Assembly (NCBI RefSeq): GCF_014648895.1
Contig: NZ_BMRZ01000024.1
Location: forward strand, 1 to 64,000
Direction: 5' to 3'
Source of the DNA: Streptomyces tanashiensis
GTDB taxonomy: Bacteria; Actinomycetota; Actinomycetes; Streptomycetales; Streptomycetaceae
Length of the DNA: 64,000 bases
This document shows positions 8,644-17,044 of this stretch, piece by piece. Position 1 is the first letter of the stretch. Every line of letters starts with the position of its first letter. The position numbers were made by a program, and so were the translations under genes. A model generated the notes under the pieces. That model was given only the letters and a program-made list of their open reading frames with translations, was not told where the DNA came from and did no database searches.

Positions 8644-9627
8644 CTACGGGTGACGGGCGCGCAGGACGCGGAAGGCGGCGAAGGCGGCGAGGGCGGCGAG
8701 GGCGAGGAGGATGCCGCTCTCGATGAGCTGGGTGGGCCAGAAATGGGACTCGGGGTGGTAGTCGACGTACTGGGTGGTCACACCGTGCCGTGCCTGGCAC
8801 TGCGCCTCCACCTTGCCCCACAGGCCCTCGGTGGCGTCCGTGCCCGGGGTCCGGGCCGCCTCCTCCCAGCAGATGAGCCGGTCGAAGTGGGCGCCGGAGG
8901 AGGTGAGCAGCCCCGTTTCCATCGTCAGGCCGTTCTCCGGGGTCCAGAGCGTGGGGCCGGCCGGGGCGGTGGCCGTCTTCACCGCCAGGAAGGACCAGCG
9001 GAAGGTGCCGAGGACCAGCACGACGACGCCCATGACGAGGCCCGTGGCGGCCATGGCGACGAGGGTGCGGCGGATCAGCTGGCCGACGAGGGCGCCGACG
9101 GCGACGGCCGCGAGGACGTACGCGAAGAGGACGATGCCGGTGGCCTCGTACGATCCGCGGTCGGCCCAGCCGAGGCCGTAGGTGCCGGAGACGCGGCTCC
9201 AGCCGATGCGGAAGACGCCGATGAGGGCGAGGGTGGTGAGGAGGGCGACGGCGGTCGCGGTGAGGAGCTTCGAGCGGAGCCAGTCCGCCGGGCTCACCGA
9301 CTGGGTGAGGGAGAGCTTGTACGTCCCCGACTCGAATTCGCGGGCGACGAGCGGGCCCGCGACGAAGGCGCCGACGAGCAGCGGCAGGAACAGAAGCCAG
9401 GCGCTGCCGTATTCGAGGGCAAGGCGCAGGGTCTCGTAGGCGCGGGTGTCGTCGGTGGGGATCCGGTAGCCGTCCTCCAGTTGGATTTCGGGGGTCTGGG
9501 CGTCCCAGATCCGCAGTCCGCCGATCACCGCGAGGGAGACGGCCACGGCCGCGACGGCGAGCCACAGCGTCCGCCGGTACTGGCGGACCGTCACCCAGTA
9601 GGGGCCCTTCAAGGCGAGGGTGCTCAT
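8644..9627 (-). CDS. ABC transporter permease (YtrC/D-type)
   Basis: A 327-aa membrane protein with an N-terminal hydrophobic helix, a large external loop and further helices. It shows FLPLLVGAFVAGPLVAREFESGTYKLSLTQSVSP, the sequence typical of ABC-2/ABC-3 exporter permeases that follow a GntR/YtrA regulator. It ends with one more transmembrane helix. The ATG at 9627 overlaps the ATPase stop by 4 bp, so the pair works as one transporter. Substrate unknown; related systems respond to cell-envelope stress. Confidence 0.85.
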   Translation of the reverse strand: MSTLALKGPYWVTVRQYRRTLWLAVAAVAVSLAVIGGLRIWDAQTPEIQLEDGYRIPTDDTRAYETLRLALEYGSAWLLFLPLLVGAFVAGPLVAREFESGTYKLSLTQSVSPADWLRSKLLTATAVALLTTLALIGVFRIGWSRVSGTYGLGWADRGSYEATGIVLFAYVLAAVAVGALVGQLIRRTLVAMAATGLVMGVVVLVLGTFRWSFLAVKTATAPAGPTLWTPENGLTMETGLLTSSGAHFDRLICWEEAARTPGTDATEGLWGKVEAQCQARHGVTTQYVDYHPESHFWPTQLIESGILLALAALAAFAAFRVLRARHP

Positions 9628-10466
9628 GCCGGGGCTCCTTCGGTGGTGCGGAGGTGGGCGAGGAGGAGGTCCTCCAGGGAGGGTTCCGCGGTGTCCCAGG
9701 GGCCTTCGACGGGACCCTCGTGCCGCACCAGGGCGGTGAGCTGACGGCCCGTCGTGCGGGATTCGACGACCGTGTGCGGGGCGAGGTCGGCGATCGGGCC
9801 GGTGAGCAGGGTGTGGGCGGCGAGGAGTTCCTCGACGGAGCCGTCGAGGCGGACCTTGCCGTCGTGGAGCAGGAGGAGGTGGTCGCAGGCGCCCTCCAGC
9901 TCGGTGAGGATGTGCGAGGACATGACGACGGTGGTGCCGTGTTCGGCGGCGTCGGCCATGAGCAGGCCCATCAGCTGGTGGCGGGCGAGCGGGTCGAGGT
10001 CGGCCATCGGCTCGTCCAGGAGCAGCAGTTCGGGCCGCTTGCCGAGGGCGAGCGCGAGGGCGACGCGGGTGCGCTGGCCGCCGGAGAGTTCGCGCACGAG
10101 GGTGTCGGAGGAGAAGCCGCCGCCTTCGGTGATCCGCCGGGCGACGGTGTCGTCCCAGCGGCCCGGGTTGAGCTCGCGTCCCATGCGCAGGGTGTCGGCG
10201 ACGCTGAGCCGGGGGTGGAGCGGCTTGTCCTGGGCGACGTAGGCCAGGTGTTCGCGGGCCGGGGCGTGGATCGTGCCCTCGGTGGGGCGGAGCAGGCCGG
10301 CGGCGAGGGCGAGGAGCGTGGACTTGCCGGCGCCGTTGGGGCCGACGAGGGCGCAGATCCGGCCGGCGGGGAGCGCGAAGTCGCACTCCCGCAGGGCCCA
10401 GCCCCGTGTCCTTCCTCCGTATCGCTTGCCCAGGAGGCGGGCCTCCAGGGCGGTGTCCTTCGTCAT
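9624..10466 (-). CDS. ABC transporter ATPase partner of the 8644-9627 permease
   Basis: Single ABC ATPase domain of 280 aa. Walker A GPNGAGKST, Q-loop YVAQDKPL, signature LSGGQRTR, Walker B LLLLDEPMADLDP and the switch H in MSSHILTELE are all intact. The C-terminal 70 residues form the accessory region common in exporter ATPases. It overlaps the GntR gene by 4 bp and the permease by 4 bp, giving a three-gene regulator-ATPase-permease operon that is probably autoregulated by the GntR protein. Confidence 0.92.
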   Translation of the reverse strand: MTKDTALEARLLGKRYGGRTRGWALRECDFALPAGRICALVGPNGAGKSTLLALAAGLLRPTEGTIHAPAREHLAYVAQDKPLHPRLSVADTLRMGRELNPGRWDDTVARRITEGGGFSSDTLVRELSGGQRTRVALALALGKRPELLLLDEPMADLDPLARHQLMGLLMADAAEHGTTVVMSSHILTELEGACDHLLLLHDGKVRLDGSVEELLAAHTLLTGPIADLAPHTVVESRTTGRQLTALVRHEGPVEGPWDTAEPSLEDLLLAHLRTTEGAPA

Positions 10467-10852
10467 CGGTCGTCTTCCCCCTCGAAGTGTTCCTTCAGTA
10501 CGGATGTGAAGAGCGCGGCCACGTCCTCCCGGTCGAGGCCGGCGGCGCGTGCCCGGCGGGCCCAGTCGGCGAGTTCGCCGCGCAGCGGCGAGTCGGCGGG
10601 GCCGGTGCCGAGGGTGGCGCGGACGAAGGTGCCGAGGCCGCGGCGGGCTTCGACGAGACCTTCGCGTTCGAGCTCCCGGTAGGCCTTGAGGACCGTGTTG
10701 GGGTTGATGGCCGTCGCTTCGACGACCTCGCGTGCGGTGGGCAGTCGGTCGCCCGGTTCCAGGAGGCCCATCCGGAGGGCCTGTTTCGTCTGCTGGACGA
10801 TCTGGAGATAGGTGGCGACGCCACTGCGCCGGTCGATGCGGTACTCGACCAC
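10463..10852 (-). CDS. GntR-family (YtrA subfamily) transcriptional regulator
   Basis: A 129-aa regulator. The winged helix covers most of the protein: YLQIVQQTKQALRMGLLEPGDRLPTAREVVEATAINPNTVLKAYRELEREGLVEARRGLGTFV, with the usual GDRLPT…NPNTV…YRELE pattern. The short C-terminal helix pair (RARAAGLDREDVAALFTSVLKEHFEG) marks the YtrA subfamily. I chose the GTG at 10852 (MVEYRIDRRSG) because GGAAGGG lies just upstream. A longer frame opening with TTG at 10882 would overlap the operator-like palindrome. YtrA repressors control the ABC exporter encoded behind them. Confidence 0.88.
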   Translation of the reverse strand: MVEYRIDRRSGVATYLQIVQQTKQALRMGLLEPGDRLPTAREVVEATAINPNTVLKAYRELEREGLVEARRGLGTFVRATLGTGPADSPLRGELADWARRARAAGLDREDVAALFTSVLKEHFEGEDDR

Positions 10853-10861
10853 GATCCCTTC

Positions 10862-10899
10862 CACCACCCTTTCACTAATCAAGTAGTGAAAGGGTGGTG
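10862..10899. promoter_or_regulatory. 38-bp perfect inverted-repeat operator of the GntR/ABC operon
   Basis: Arms CACCACCCTTTCACTA (10862-10877) and TAGTGAAAGGGTGGTG (10884-10899) are perfect 16-bp complements separated by 6 bp. The palindrome lies 10 bp in front of the GntR start, where a YtrA dimer would autoregulate. The inner TAGTGAAAG…CTTTCACTA core is AT-richer than the surroundings. Confidence 0.85.
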
Positions 10900-10906
10900 C
10901 AAAGAA

Positions 10907-10928
10907 GGGGGCGGTGTCAACCGCCCCC
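10907..10928. terminator. short terminator after mshD
   Basis: GGGGGCGGT (10907-10915) pairs with ACCGCCCCC (10920-10928) around a 4-nt loop. It lies 30 bp beyond the mshD stop on the minus strand. Confidence 0.6.
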
Positions 10929-10957
10929 TGTCACTTGCGTGTTCGCCCCGAAGGGAC

Positions 10958-11884
10958 CTACGACTCCGTGCGGTACATCAGGTCCACCTCGTGCGTCGTG
11001 AACCCGATCCGCTCGTACACCGTCACCGCCGCCGTGTTGTCCGCGTCCACGTAGAGCATCGCCGTCGGCAGCCCCTGCGCCGCCAGGTGCCGCAGGCCGA
11101 TCGCGGTCAGCGCCTTGCCGAGGCCGCCGCCCTGGGCGTCCGGCAGGATGCCCACCACGTACACCTCCCCGAGCTGCTCCTCGGCGTGCGTCTTCGTCCA
11201 GTGGAAGCCGATCAGGCGCCCGTCCTTCTCCGCGAGGAAGAAGCCCTTCGGGTCGAACCACGGCTCGGCCATCCGGTCGTCCAGGTCCCGCTGCGTCAGC
11301 GAGCCCTGCTCCGGGTGGTGCGCGAAGGCGGCGGCATTGACGGCGAGCCAGGCCGCGTCGTCCGCGCCGGGCGTGAAGGTCCGCACGGTGACGCCCTCGG
11401 GCAGCGCCGGCTCCGGGATGTCGAGCGGCACCAGCGAGCGGCGCAGCTGGCGCAGCTCGCGGAAGAGCGTCAGGCCGAGGACCTGCGCGAGGTGCCGGGC
11501 CGCCGACTTGCCGCCGTGCGCCCAGACGCGCAGCCGCTTGCCGGAGGCGTTGAGCAGGGCGGTGCCGAGCGCCCGGCCGTGGCCGCGGCCCCGGTGGGAG
11601 GGGTGGACGACCAGCTCGGCGGCCGGGGCCTCGATGGGGTCGGTGTCCTCCAGCTGGGCGTAGCCGTAGAGGTGGGAGCCGACGGTGAGGAGGAAGTGAC
11701 GCACGCCCTCGCGCCTGCCGTGCCGCAGGTAGAGCCGCCCCTGTTCGGACACGGCGTGCAGGCCGTCGGCGTGGTCGGCGGCCTCGAGCAGCTCCAGTAC
11801 GTCCTGGATCTGCTCGGGCGTGAGCTCGTCATACGTGTGGATCTGCCGTCCCGGTTCGAGGGCCGGTGCCGTGTCGGAAGTCAT
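10958..11884 (-). CDS. mshD: mycothiol synthase (mycothiol acetyltransferase)
   Basis: Catalyses the last step of mycothiol synthesis, acetyl transfer from acetyl-CoA to Cys-GlcN-Ins. The 308-aa protein has two GNAT domains. The N-terminal one has AAELVVHPSHRGRGHGRALGTALL; the C-terminal, active one has GEVYVVGILPDAQGGGLGKALTAIGLRHL and ends with LYVDADNTAAVTVYERIGF. HWTKTH in the middle is conserved in MshD. The ATG at 11884 gives the usual family length. mshA lies in the same window at 48.5 kb. Confidence 0.93.
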   Translation of the reverse strand: MTSDTAPALEPGRQIHTYDELTPEQIQDVLELLEAADHADGLHAVSEQGRLYLRHGRREGVRHFLLTVGSHLYGYAQLEDTDPIEAPAAELVVHPSHRGRGHGRALGTALLNASGKRLRVWAHGGKSAARHLAQVLGLTLFRELRQLRRSLVPLDIPEPALPEGVTVRTFTPGADDAAWLAVNAAAFAHHPEQGSLTQRDLDDRMAEPWFDPKGFFLAEKDGRLIGFHWTKTHAEEQLGEVYVVGILPDAQGGGLGKALTAIGLRHLAAQGLPTAMLYVDADNTAAVTVYERIGFTTHEVDLMYRTES

Positions 11885-11942
11885 GGTGACGAGCCTACGG
11901 CGACACTTCGTCAGCCATCGGCAACTGTCTTGTAACCAGCCA

Positions 11943-11992
11943 CCCCCTGTTGCGCTACGCGCGTTGACTCTAGGCTGCACGCGCAACGGGGG
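11943..11992. promoter_or_regulatory. imperfect inverted repeat in the mshD/nucleotidase divergent region
   Basis: CCCCCTGTTGCGC (11943-11955) and GCGCAACGGGGG (11981-11992) are complementary apart from one extra T and surround TTGACT (11964-11969), a possible -35 element. The 150-bp gap must hold promoters for both genes. No PHO box is evident although the downstream gene could supply phosphate. Confidence 0.4.
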
Positions 11993-12036
11993 AGTAGATC
12001 AAGGCCGCGAAACGGGGCAAGGGGACTAGGGGAGAG

Positions 12037-13866
12037 ATGGCAGCGACAGCGAGGAAGAACAAGACGGCACGGCGAATTCTCGCCGCCGGTGCGGGGCTTG
12101 CGACCGTCGGGGCGCTCGTCGCCGCGATGCCGTCGGCCGGGGCGGCCGGTGACGACGTCGCCGCCGGGTACGGCAACGGCAAGGGGTGGGGGCGGATGGT
12201 CGACGTCCAGCTGCTCTCCTTCAACGACCTGCACGGCAACCTGGAGCCGCCGGCCGGTTCGTCCGGGCAGGTGACCCGGACCAAGGAGGACGGCACCACC
12301 GAGAAGATCGACGCCGGTGGTGTCGAGTACCTGGCGACGCACCTGCGCCAGGCGCGTGAGGGGAACCGTTACTCCATCACGGCCGCGGCCGGCGACCTGA
12401 TCGGTGCCTCGCCGCTGCTGTCCGGGCTCTTCCACGACGAGCCGACCATCGGGGCCCTGAACAAGCTGGACCTGGACGTCACCTCGGTCGGCAACCACGA
12501 GTTCGACGAGGGCGCGCGCGAGCTGGCCCGGATGCAGAACGGCGGCTGTCACCCGACCGCCGGCTGTTTCGTCGAGGGCAAGAGGTTCAGGGGCGCCGAC
12601 TTCCCGTACCTCGCGGCCAACGTGACGAACGAGAAGACCGGCAGGCCGCTGCTCGACCCGTACTTCGTCTGGGAGAAGAACGGGGTGAAGATCGGCTTCA
12701 TCGGCGTGACCCTGGAGGGCACCCCGAACGTCGTCACCGCCGAGGGCGTCAAGGGCCTCAAGTTCGGCGACGAGGTCGAGACGATCAACAAGTACACGAA
12801 GATCCTGGAGCGCAAGGGCGTCAAGTCCATCGTCGCCTTGGTGCACGAGGGCGGCATGCCGGCCTCGGCCTCGTACAACTACAACTGCGACGGTGACGGC
12901 GACGGTGACGGCGAGGGCGTCTCCGGCGCGATCGTCGACATCGCCAAGAACGTCTCCCCGCAGGTCGACGCGCTGGTCACGGGCCACACGCACCAGGCGT
13001 ACGTGTGCAGCATCCCGGACCCGTCGGGCAAGCCGCGCCTGGTCACCTCGGCGTCCTCGTTCGGCAAGCTGTACACCGACACCACGCTGACCTACGACCG
13101 CCGCACCAAGGACATCGTCCGCACCGCGGTCGCCTCGGCCAACCACGTCGTCTCGCGTGACGTCCCGAAGGCCGCGGACATGACGAAGCTGATCGAGGAC
13201 TGGCGCACGCTCGCCGCCCCGGTCGCGAACCGCCCGCAGGGCTTCATCGCCGCCGACATCAACGGCCGCGGCTCCACGGCGTACGAGAAGCCGCTCGGCG
13301 ACCTGATCGCCGACGCGCAGCTGGAGGGCCTGGCCCCGGCGGACAAGGGCGGCGCGCAGCTGGCCCTGATGAACCCGGGCGGCATCCGCTCCGACCTCGT
13401 CTTCAAGGCGTCCGGCGCCGAGGGAGACGGTGTGGTGACGTACGGCGAGTCCTTCACCGTGCAGCCCTTCACCAACATGATGAACGTGGTCGACCTGTCC
13501 GGCGCGAACCTGATCACCGCGCTGAAGCAGCAGGTCAGCGGCTCGAACCTGAACTCGATCAAGATCCTTCAGGTGTCGAAGGGCCTGACCTACACGCTCG
13601 ACATGACGAAGACGGGCGCGGACCGCGTCGTCGACGGCACGATCAAGCTGAACGGTGAGGCGATCGACCCGGCGAAGACCTACCGCGTCGCGATGAACGA
13701 GTTCCTCGCGGGCGGCGGCGACGGCTTCGCGGCCCTGGCCACCGGCACGAACAAGCTGGTCGGCGCCTCGGACCTCGACGTCTTCAACGCCTACCTGGCG
13801 GCCCACTCCTCGGCGGCCGCCCCGCTGCCGGTCCCGGCCGCGGACCGCATCACGGTCGTGAAGTAG
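12037..13866 (+). CDS. secreted 5'-nucleotidase / UDP-sugar hydrolase family protein
   Basis: A 609-aa exported enzyme that should strip phosphate from extracellular nucleotides. The N-terminal 45 residues form a signal peptide (AARKNK…RRILAAGAGLATVGALVAAMPSAGAAG). The metallophosphatase domain shows LLSFNDLHGNLEPP, then GNHEFDEG, LVHEGG and VTGHTHQ, the metal-binding motifs. The C-terminal 5_nucleotid_C domain begins near GDLIADAQLEG and ends with GGGDGF. A GDGDGDGEG stretch after YNYNCD is a lineage-type acidic loop. A TG-rich spacing with GGGGAG precedes the ATG. Confidence 0.9.
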   Translation: MAATARKNKTARRILAAGAGLATVGALVAAMPSAGAAGDDVAAGYGNGKGWGRMVDVQLLSFNDLHGNLEPPAGSSGQVTRTKEDGTTEKIDAGGVEYLATHLRQAREGNRYSITAAAGDLIGASPLLSGLFHDEPTIGALNKLDLDVTSVGNHEFDEGARELARMQNGGCHPTAGCFVEGKRFRGADFPYLAANVTNEKTGRPLLDPYFVWEKNGVKIGFIGVTLEGTPNVVTAEGVKGLKFGDEVETINKYTKILERKGVKSIVALVHEGGMPASASYNYNCDGDGDGDGEGVSGAIVDIAKNVSPQVDALVTGHTHQAYVCSIPDPSGKPRLVTSASSFGKLYTDTTLTYDRRTKDIVRTAVASANHVVSRDVPKAADMTKLIEDWRTLAAPVANRPQGFIAADINGRGSTAYEKPLGDLIADAQLEGLAPADKGGAQLALMNPGGIRSDLVFKASGAEGDGVVTYGESFTVQPFTNMMNVVDLSGANLITALKQQVSGSNLNSIKILQVSKGLTYTLDMTKTGADRVVDGTIKLNGEAIDPAKTYRVAMNEFLAGGGDGFAALATGTNKLVGASDLDVFNAYLAAHSSAAAPLPVPAADRITVVK

Positions 13867-13882
13867 TCCTCGCGGACCCCTG

Positions 13883-13920
13883 AGGGGGCGGCGAACCGTT
13901 CCGACGGATCGCCGCCCCCT
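13883..13920 (+). terminator. terminator after the nucleotidase gene
   Basis: A perfect 12-bp stem AGGGGGCGGCGA/TCGCCGCCCCCT with a 14-nt loop, followed by TTTCC, begins 17 bp after the stop. Confidence 0.85.
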
Positions 13921-13992
13921 TTCCGCTCCCGCCCCTTTCCGTGCCCGCCGCGCCCTGGTGAGGTTGTTGTGGACCTGTCATAGTGCGGGTTC

Positions 13993-14847
13993 ATGGACCG
14001 ACGACGATTCCTCGTGGGGGCCGCGGCCGCCGGAACCGCTCTGCTCGTGGGAGCCCCCGCCGCATCGGCCGTGGACGCGCGCGCGTGGATGGGGGCGCAC
14101 GGGGACGGGACCGATCTCCGGCGGCTCACCATTCCAGGGACGCACGACTCCGGAGCCCGGTACGGAGGCGCCTGGAGCGAGTGCCAGAACACGACCATCG
14201 CCCAGCAGCTGGACAGCGGTGTCCGGTTCCTGGACGTGCGCTGCCGGGTCACCGGCGGGTCGTTCGCCATCCACCACGGCGCCTCCTACCAGAACATGAT
14301 GTTCGGCGACGTGCTCGTCGCCTGCCGCGACTTCCTCGCCGCGCACCCCTCCGAGACCGTCCTCATGAGGGTCAAGCAGGAGTACTCCGAGGAGTCCGAC
14401 GCCGTCTTCCGCTCCGTCTTCGACGACTACCTCGACCGCCGCGGATGGCGGTCCCTCTTCCGGATCGGGGACACGCTGCCCCCGCTCGGCGAGGCGCGCG
14501 GACGGGTCGTCCTCCTCGCCGACAACGGCGGGCTCCCCGGACTGCGGTGGGGAGACCCCGCCGTCTTCGCCGTCCAGGACGACTGGAACGCGCTGCCCGA
14601 CGCCAAGTACCCCAAGATCCAGGCCCACTTCCGCGCCGCCGTCGCCCAGCCCGGCCGGCTCTACGTGAACTTCGTCAGCACCTCCGCCTACCTCCCGCCC
14701 CGCTGGAACTCCGACCGGCTCAACCCCTGGGTCCACGGCTTCCTGGACAGCGCCGAACTGTCGGGCAGGACCGGGCTCGGCATCGTGCCCCTGGACTTCC
14801 CCGGCACCCGGACCGGTCTCGTCGAGGCCCTTCTCCGGCACAACTGA
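13993..14847 (+). CDS. Tat-exported phosphatidylinositol-specific phospholipase C-like protein
   Basis: A 284-aa secreted phosphodiesterase of the PLC-like superfamily. The N-terminus MDRRRFLVGAAAAGTALLVG is a Tat-type signal with the RRxFL motif and ends in ASA. The catalytic histidines of bacterial PI-PLC are seen in LTIPGTHDSGARYG and FAIHHGASYQ, with VRFLDVRC between them. The later LYVNFVSTS and PWVHGFLD regions also fit the family. No C-terminal lectin or anchor is present. The natural substrate is likely phosphatidylinositol or a GPI-like lipid. It converges on the sensor kinase gene. Confidence 0.87.
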   Translation: MDRRRFLVGAAAAGTALLVGAPAASAVDARAWMGAHGDGTDLRRLTIPGTHDSGARYGGAWSECQNTTIAQQLDSGVRFLDVRCRVTGGSFAIHHGASYQNMMFGDVLVACRDFLAAHPSETVLMRVKQEYSEESDAVFRSVFDDYLDRRGWRSLFRIGDTLPPLGEARGRVVLLADNGGLPGLRWGDPAVFAVQDDWNALPDAKYPKIQAHFRAAVAQPGRLYVNFVSTSAYLPPRWNSDRLNPWVHGFLDSAELSGRTGLGIVPLDFPGTRTGLVEALLRHN

Positions 14848-14877
14848 GGCGTCGGCCGGCGGGAGGTCCTCCGGCCC

Positions 14878-16272
14878 TCACAGCTCCGGCGGCGGTGTCG
14901 GGGCGCCCGGGAGGCGCAGGGTCGCCACCGTGCCGCCGCCCTCCGCCGGGGCGAGCGACACCGTGCCGCCCGCCTGCTGCACCGTACGCGCCACGATCGA
15001 AAGGCCCAGGCCCGAGCCCGGCAGGCTGCGGGCCGACGGGGAGCGCCAGAAGCGGTCGAAGACGTGCGGGAGCTCGTCCGGGGCGATGCCGGGACCCTCG
15101 TCGCGGACGGTCAGTTCGCCCCGCATCAGGGTCACCTCGACCGTGCCCCGGGGCGGCGAGAACTTCACCGCGTTGTCCAGGACGTTCACCAGGGCCCGTT
15201 CGAGGGCCGGCGTCTCCGCCCGCACGTACCAGGGCGCGAGGTCCGTCACGAAGGTGAGCTCGGGGCCGCGCAGCCGTGCCCGGTCCAGGGCCGTCCGCAG
15301 GATCGTGTGCAGCGGGACGACCTCCAGGGGGCCGGGCGGCGCCGTGTCCGGGCGGGCCAGCTCCTGGAGGTCGCCGATCAGCGACGCCAGCTCCGTCATC
15401 TGCGCCTTCACCGAGGCCATCAGCGCCCGTCGGTCGTCCGGCGGGATCGCCCGGCCGGTCTCGTCGCTGCGCGCGAGCAGCTCGACGTTGGTCCGGAGGG
15501 AGGTGAGGGGCGTGCGGAGTTCATGGCCCGCGTCCGCGATGAGCTGCGCCTGCCGGTCCCGGGAGCTCGCGAGCGCCGCCGTCATCGTGTTGAACGAGCG
15601 GGACAGGCGGGCGATCTCGTCCTCTCCCTCCACCGGGATGCGGACGGTCAGGTCCTCGGTCGCGGCGATGTGCTCGACCGCGCCGGTCAGCCGGTTCACC
15701 GGTTCGAGGCCGGTCCGCGCGACCCACAGACCGGCCGCGCCCGCGCCGACGACGCCGATCCCGGAGACCAGGAGCAGCACCCAGCGGAGCGTGGACATCG
15801 AGTTGTCGATCTCGGAGAGCGGCCGGGCGACGGAGACCGCGAGCCCGACGGGGCCCTCCTGCGGGTAGGTGTAGACCCGCATCTCGCGGTCGGCCTCGTC
15901 CTTCACCGTGTGCAGGACGTACTCCAGCTGCCCGCGCGCCACCGCGAGGTCGCTGGTCCCCGCGGGGATCGCGGCCTTCCCCGAGGTGCACACGCTGCCG
16001 TTGGCGAGGACGACCTGCACCGTGTACGAGCCCGCCACCGGAGGCGGTGTCGTGCCCTGGCGGCACATCGCGAGCAGGCTCTGCACCCCGTTCGGGTCCA
16101 GGCGGGTGCTGCGCAGCGAGGAGTCCATCTCGGCCTCCAGCTGCGCCCGCGTCACGAACCAGCAGGCCAGCGACGCGGCCGCGACGGCGACCGCCACCGC
16201 GACGGCGGTGAGCAGCGCGAGCCGCGAGCGCAGCGGCCGCGAGCGGAACCAGTTCCTCAGGGGGACCGTCAC
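14878..16272 (-). CDS. two-component sensor histidine kinase
   Basis: A 464-aa membrane kinase. A first TM helix (LALLTAVAVAVAVAAASLACWFVT) is followed by an external domain of about 130 residues and a second TM helix (WVLLLVSGIGVVGAGAAGLWVA). Then come HAMP, HisKA with the phospho-accepting H in DAGHELRTPLTSLR, and HATPase_c with N box NVLDNAVKF, DEGPGI and GSGLGLSI. GTG start at 16272 overlaps the regulator stop by 4 bp. The external domain has only two cysteines (AMCRQ, SVCTS), which could pair. The signal is unknown; the neighbouring HtrA-like protease suggests an envelope-stress role. Confidence 0.9.
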   Translation of the reverse strand: MTVPLRNWFRSRPLRSRLALLTAVAVAVAVAAASLACWFVTRAQLEAEMDSSLRSTRLDPNGVQSLLAMCRQGTTPPPVAGSYTVQVVLANGSVCTSGKAAIPAGTSDLAVARGQLEYVLHTVKDEADREMRVYTYPQEGPVGLAVSVARPLSEIDNSMSTLRWVLLLVSGIGVVGAGAAGLWVARTGLEPVNRLTGAVEHIAATEDLTVRIPVEGEDEIARLSRSFNTMTAALASSRDRQAQLIADAGHELRTPLTSLRTNVELLARSDETGRAIPPDDRRALMASVKAQMTELASLIGDLQELARPDTAPPGPLEVVPLHTILRTALDRARLRGPELTFVTDLAPWYVRAETPALERALVNVLDNAVKFSPPRGTVEVTLMRGELTVRDEGPGIAPDELPHVFDRFWRSPSARSLPGSGLGLSIVARTVQQAGGTVSLAPAEGGGTVATLRLPGAPTPPPEL

Positions 16273-17012
16273 TCCCCGCCTCCTCCGCGCAGCGCGTAGC
16301 CCACGCCCCGTACGGTGTGGACGAGACGCGGCTCGCCGCCGGCCTCGGTCTTGCGCCGCAGATACATCACGTACACGTCCAGCGAGTTCGAACTGGGCTC
16401 GAAGTCGAAGCCCCACACGGTCTTCAGGATCTGCTCGCGGGTCAGGACCTGCCGCGGGTGCGCGAGGAACATCTCCAGGAGCGTGAACTCGGTCCGGGTC
16501 AGCTCCACGGTCCGCCCGCCCCGGGTCACCTCGCGCGTGGCCAGGTTCATCCGCAGGTCCTCGAAGGCCAGGACGTCGTCCTCGACCGGGGCGGCGGCGG
16601 AGGCCGAGGCGTAGGAGCTGCGGCGGAGCAGGGCCCGGATGCGGGCGAACAGCTCGTCCAGCTCGAAGGGCTTCACCAGGTAGTCGTCCGCGCCGGCGTC
16701 GAGGCCGGTGACCCGGTCGCCGACCGTGTCGCGGGCGGTGAGCATGAGGATCGGCACGGTCGAGCCGGCGGCCCGGATCCGGCGGGCCGCCGTCAGCCCG
16801 TCCATGCGGGGCATCTGCACGTCGAGGACGACGAGGTCGGGCGCGTACGACTCCATCGCGGCGAGCGCGTCGAGGCCGTCGACGGCGTCCCGCGTCGCGT
16901 ACCCCTCGAAGGCGAGGCTGCGGCGCAGGGCCTCCCGCACGGCGGGCTCGTCGTCGACGATGAGGATGCGCTCGGCTTCGTTCTGCTGTCCGGTCATGGG
17001 CTGTCCCGTCAT
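16269..17012 (-). CDS. two-component response regulator, OmpR/PhoB family
   Basis: A 247-aa DNA-binding regulator. The receiver has ILIVDDEP, phospho-accepting D in VVLDVQMPRMDG and KPFELDEL. The winged helix ends with SSNSLDVYVMYLRRKTE…RLVHTVRGVGYALR. Two in-frame ATGs lie 15 bp apart (17012 and 16997); the second has GGGA at a good distance, so the true start may be 16997. It is coupled to the kinase at 14878-16272, and the protease gene at 17045 lies just upstream in the same direction. Confidence 0.9.
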   Translation of the reverse strand: MTGQPMTGQQNEAERILIVDDEPAVREALRRSLAFEGYATRDAVDGLDALAAMESYAPDLVVLDVQMPRMDGLTAARRIRAAGSTVPILMLTARDTVGDRVTGLDAGADDYLVKPFELDELFARIRALLRRSSYASASAAAPVEDDVLAFEDLRMNLATREVTRGGRTVELTRTEFTLLEMFLAHPRQVLTREQILKTVWGFDFEPSSNSLDVYVMYLRRKTEAGGEPRLVHTVRGVGYALRGGGGE

Positions 17013-17044
17013 GGGCTCAGCGTCGCATGCCGCCCGTGCGGCGT

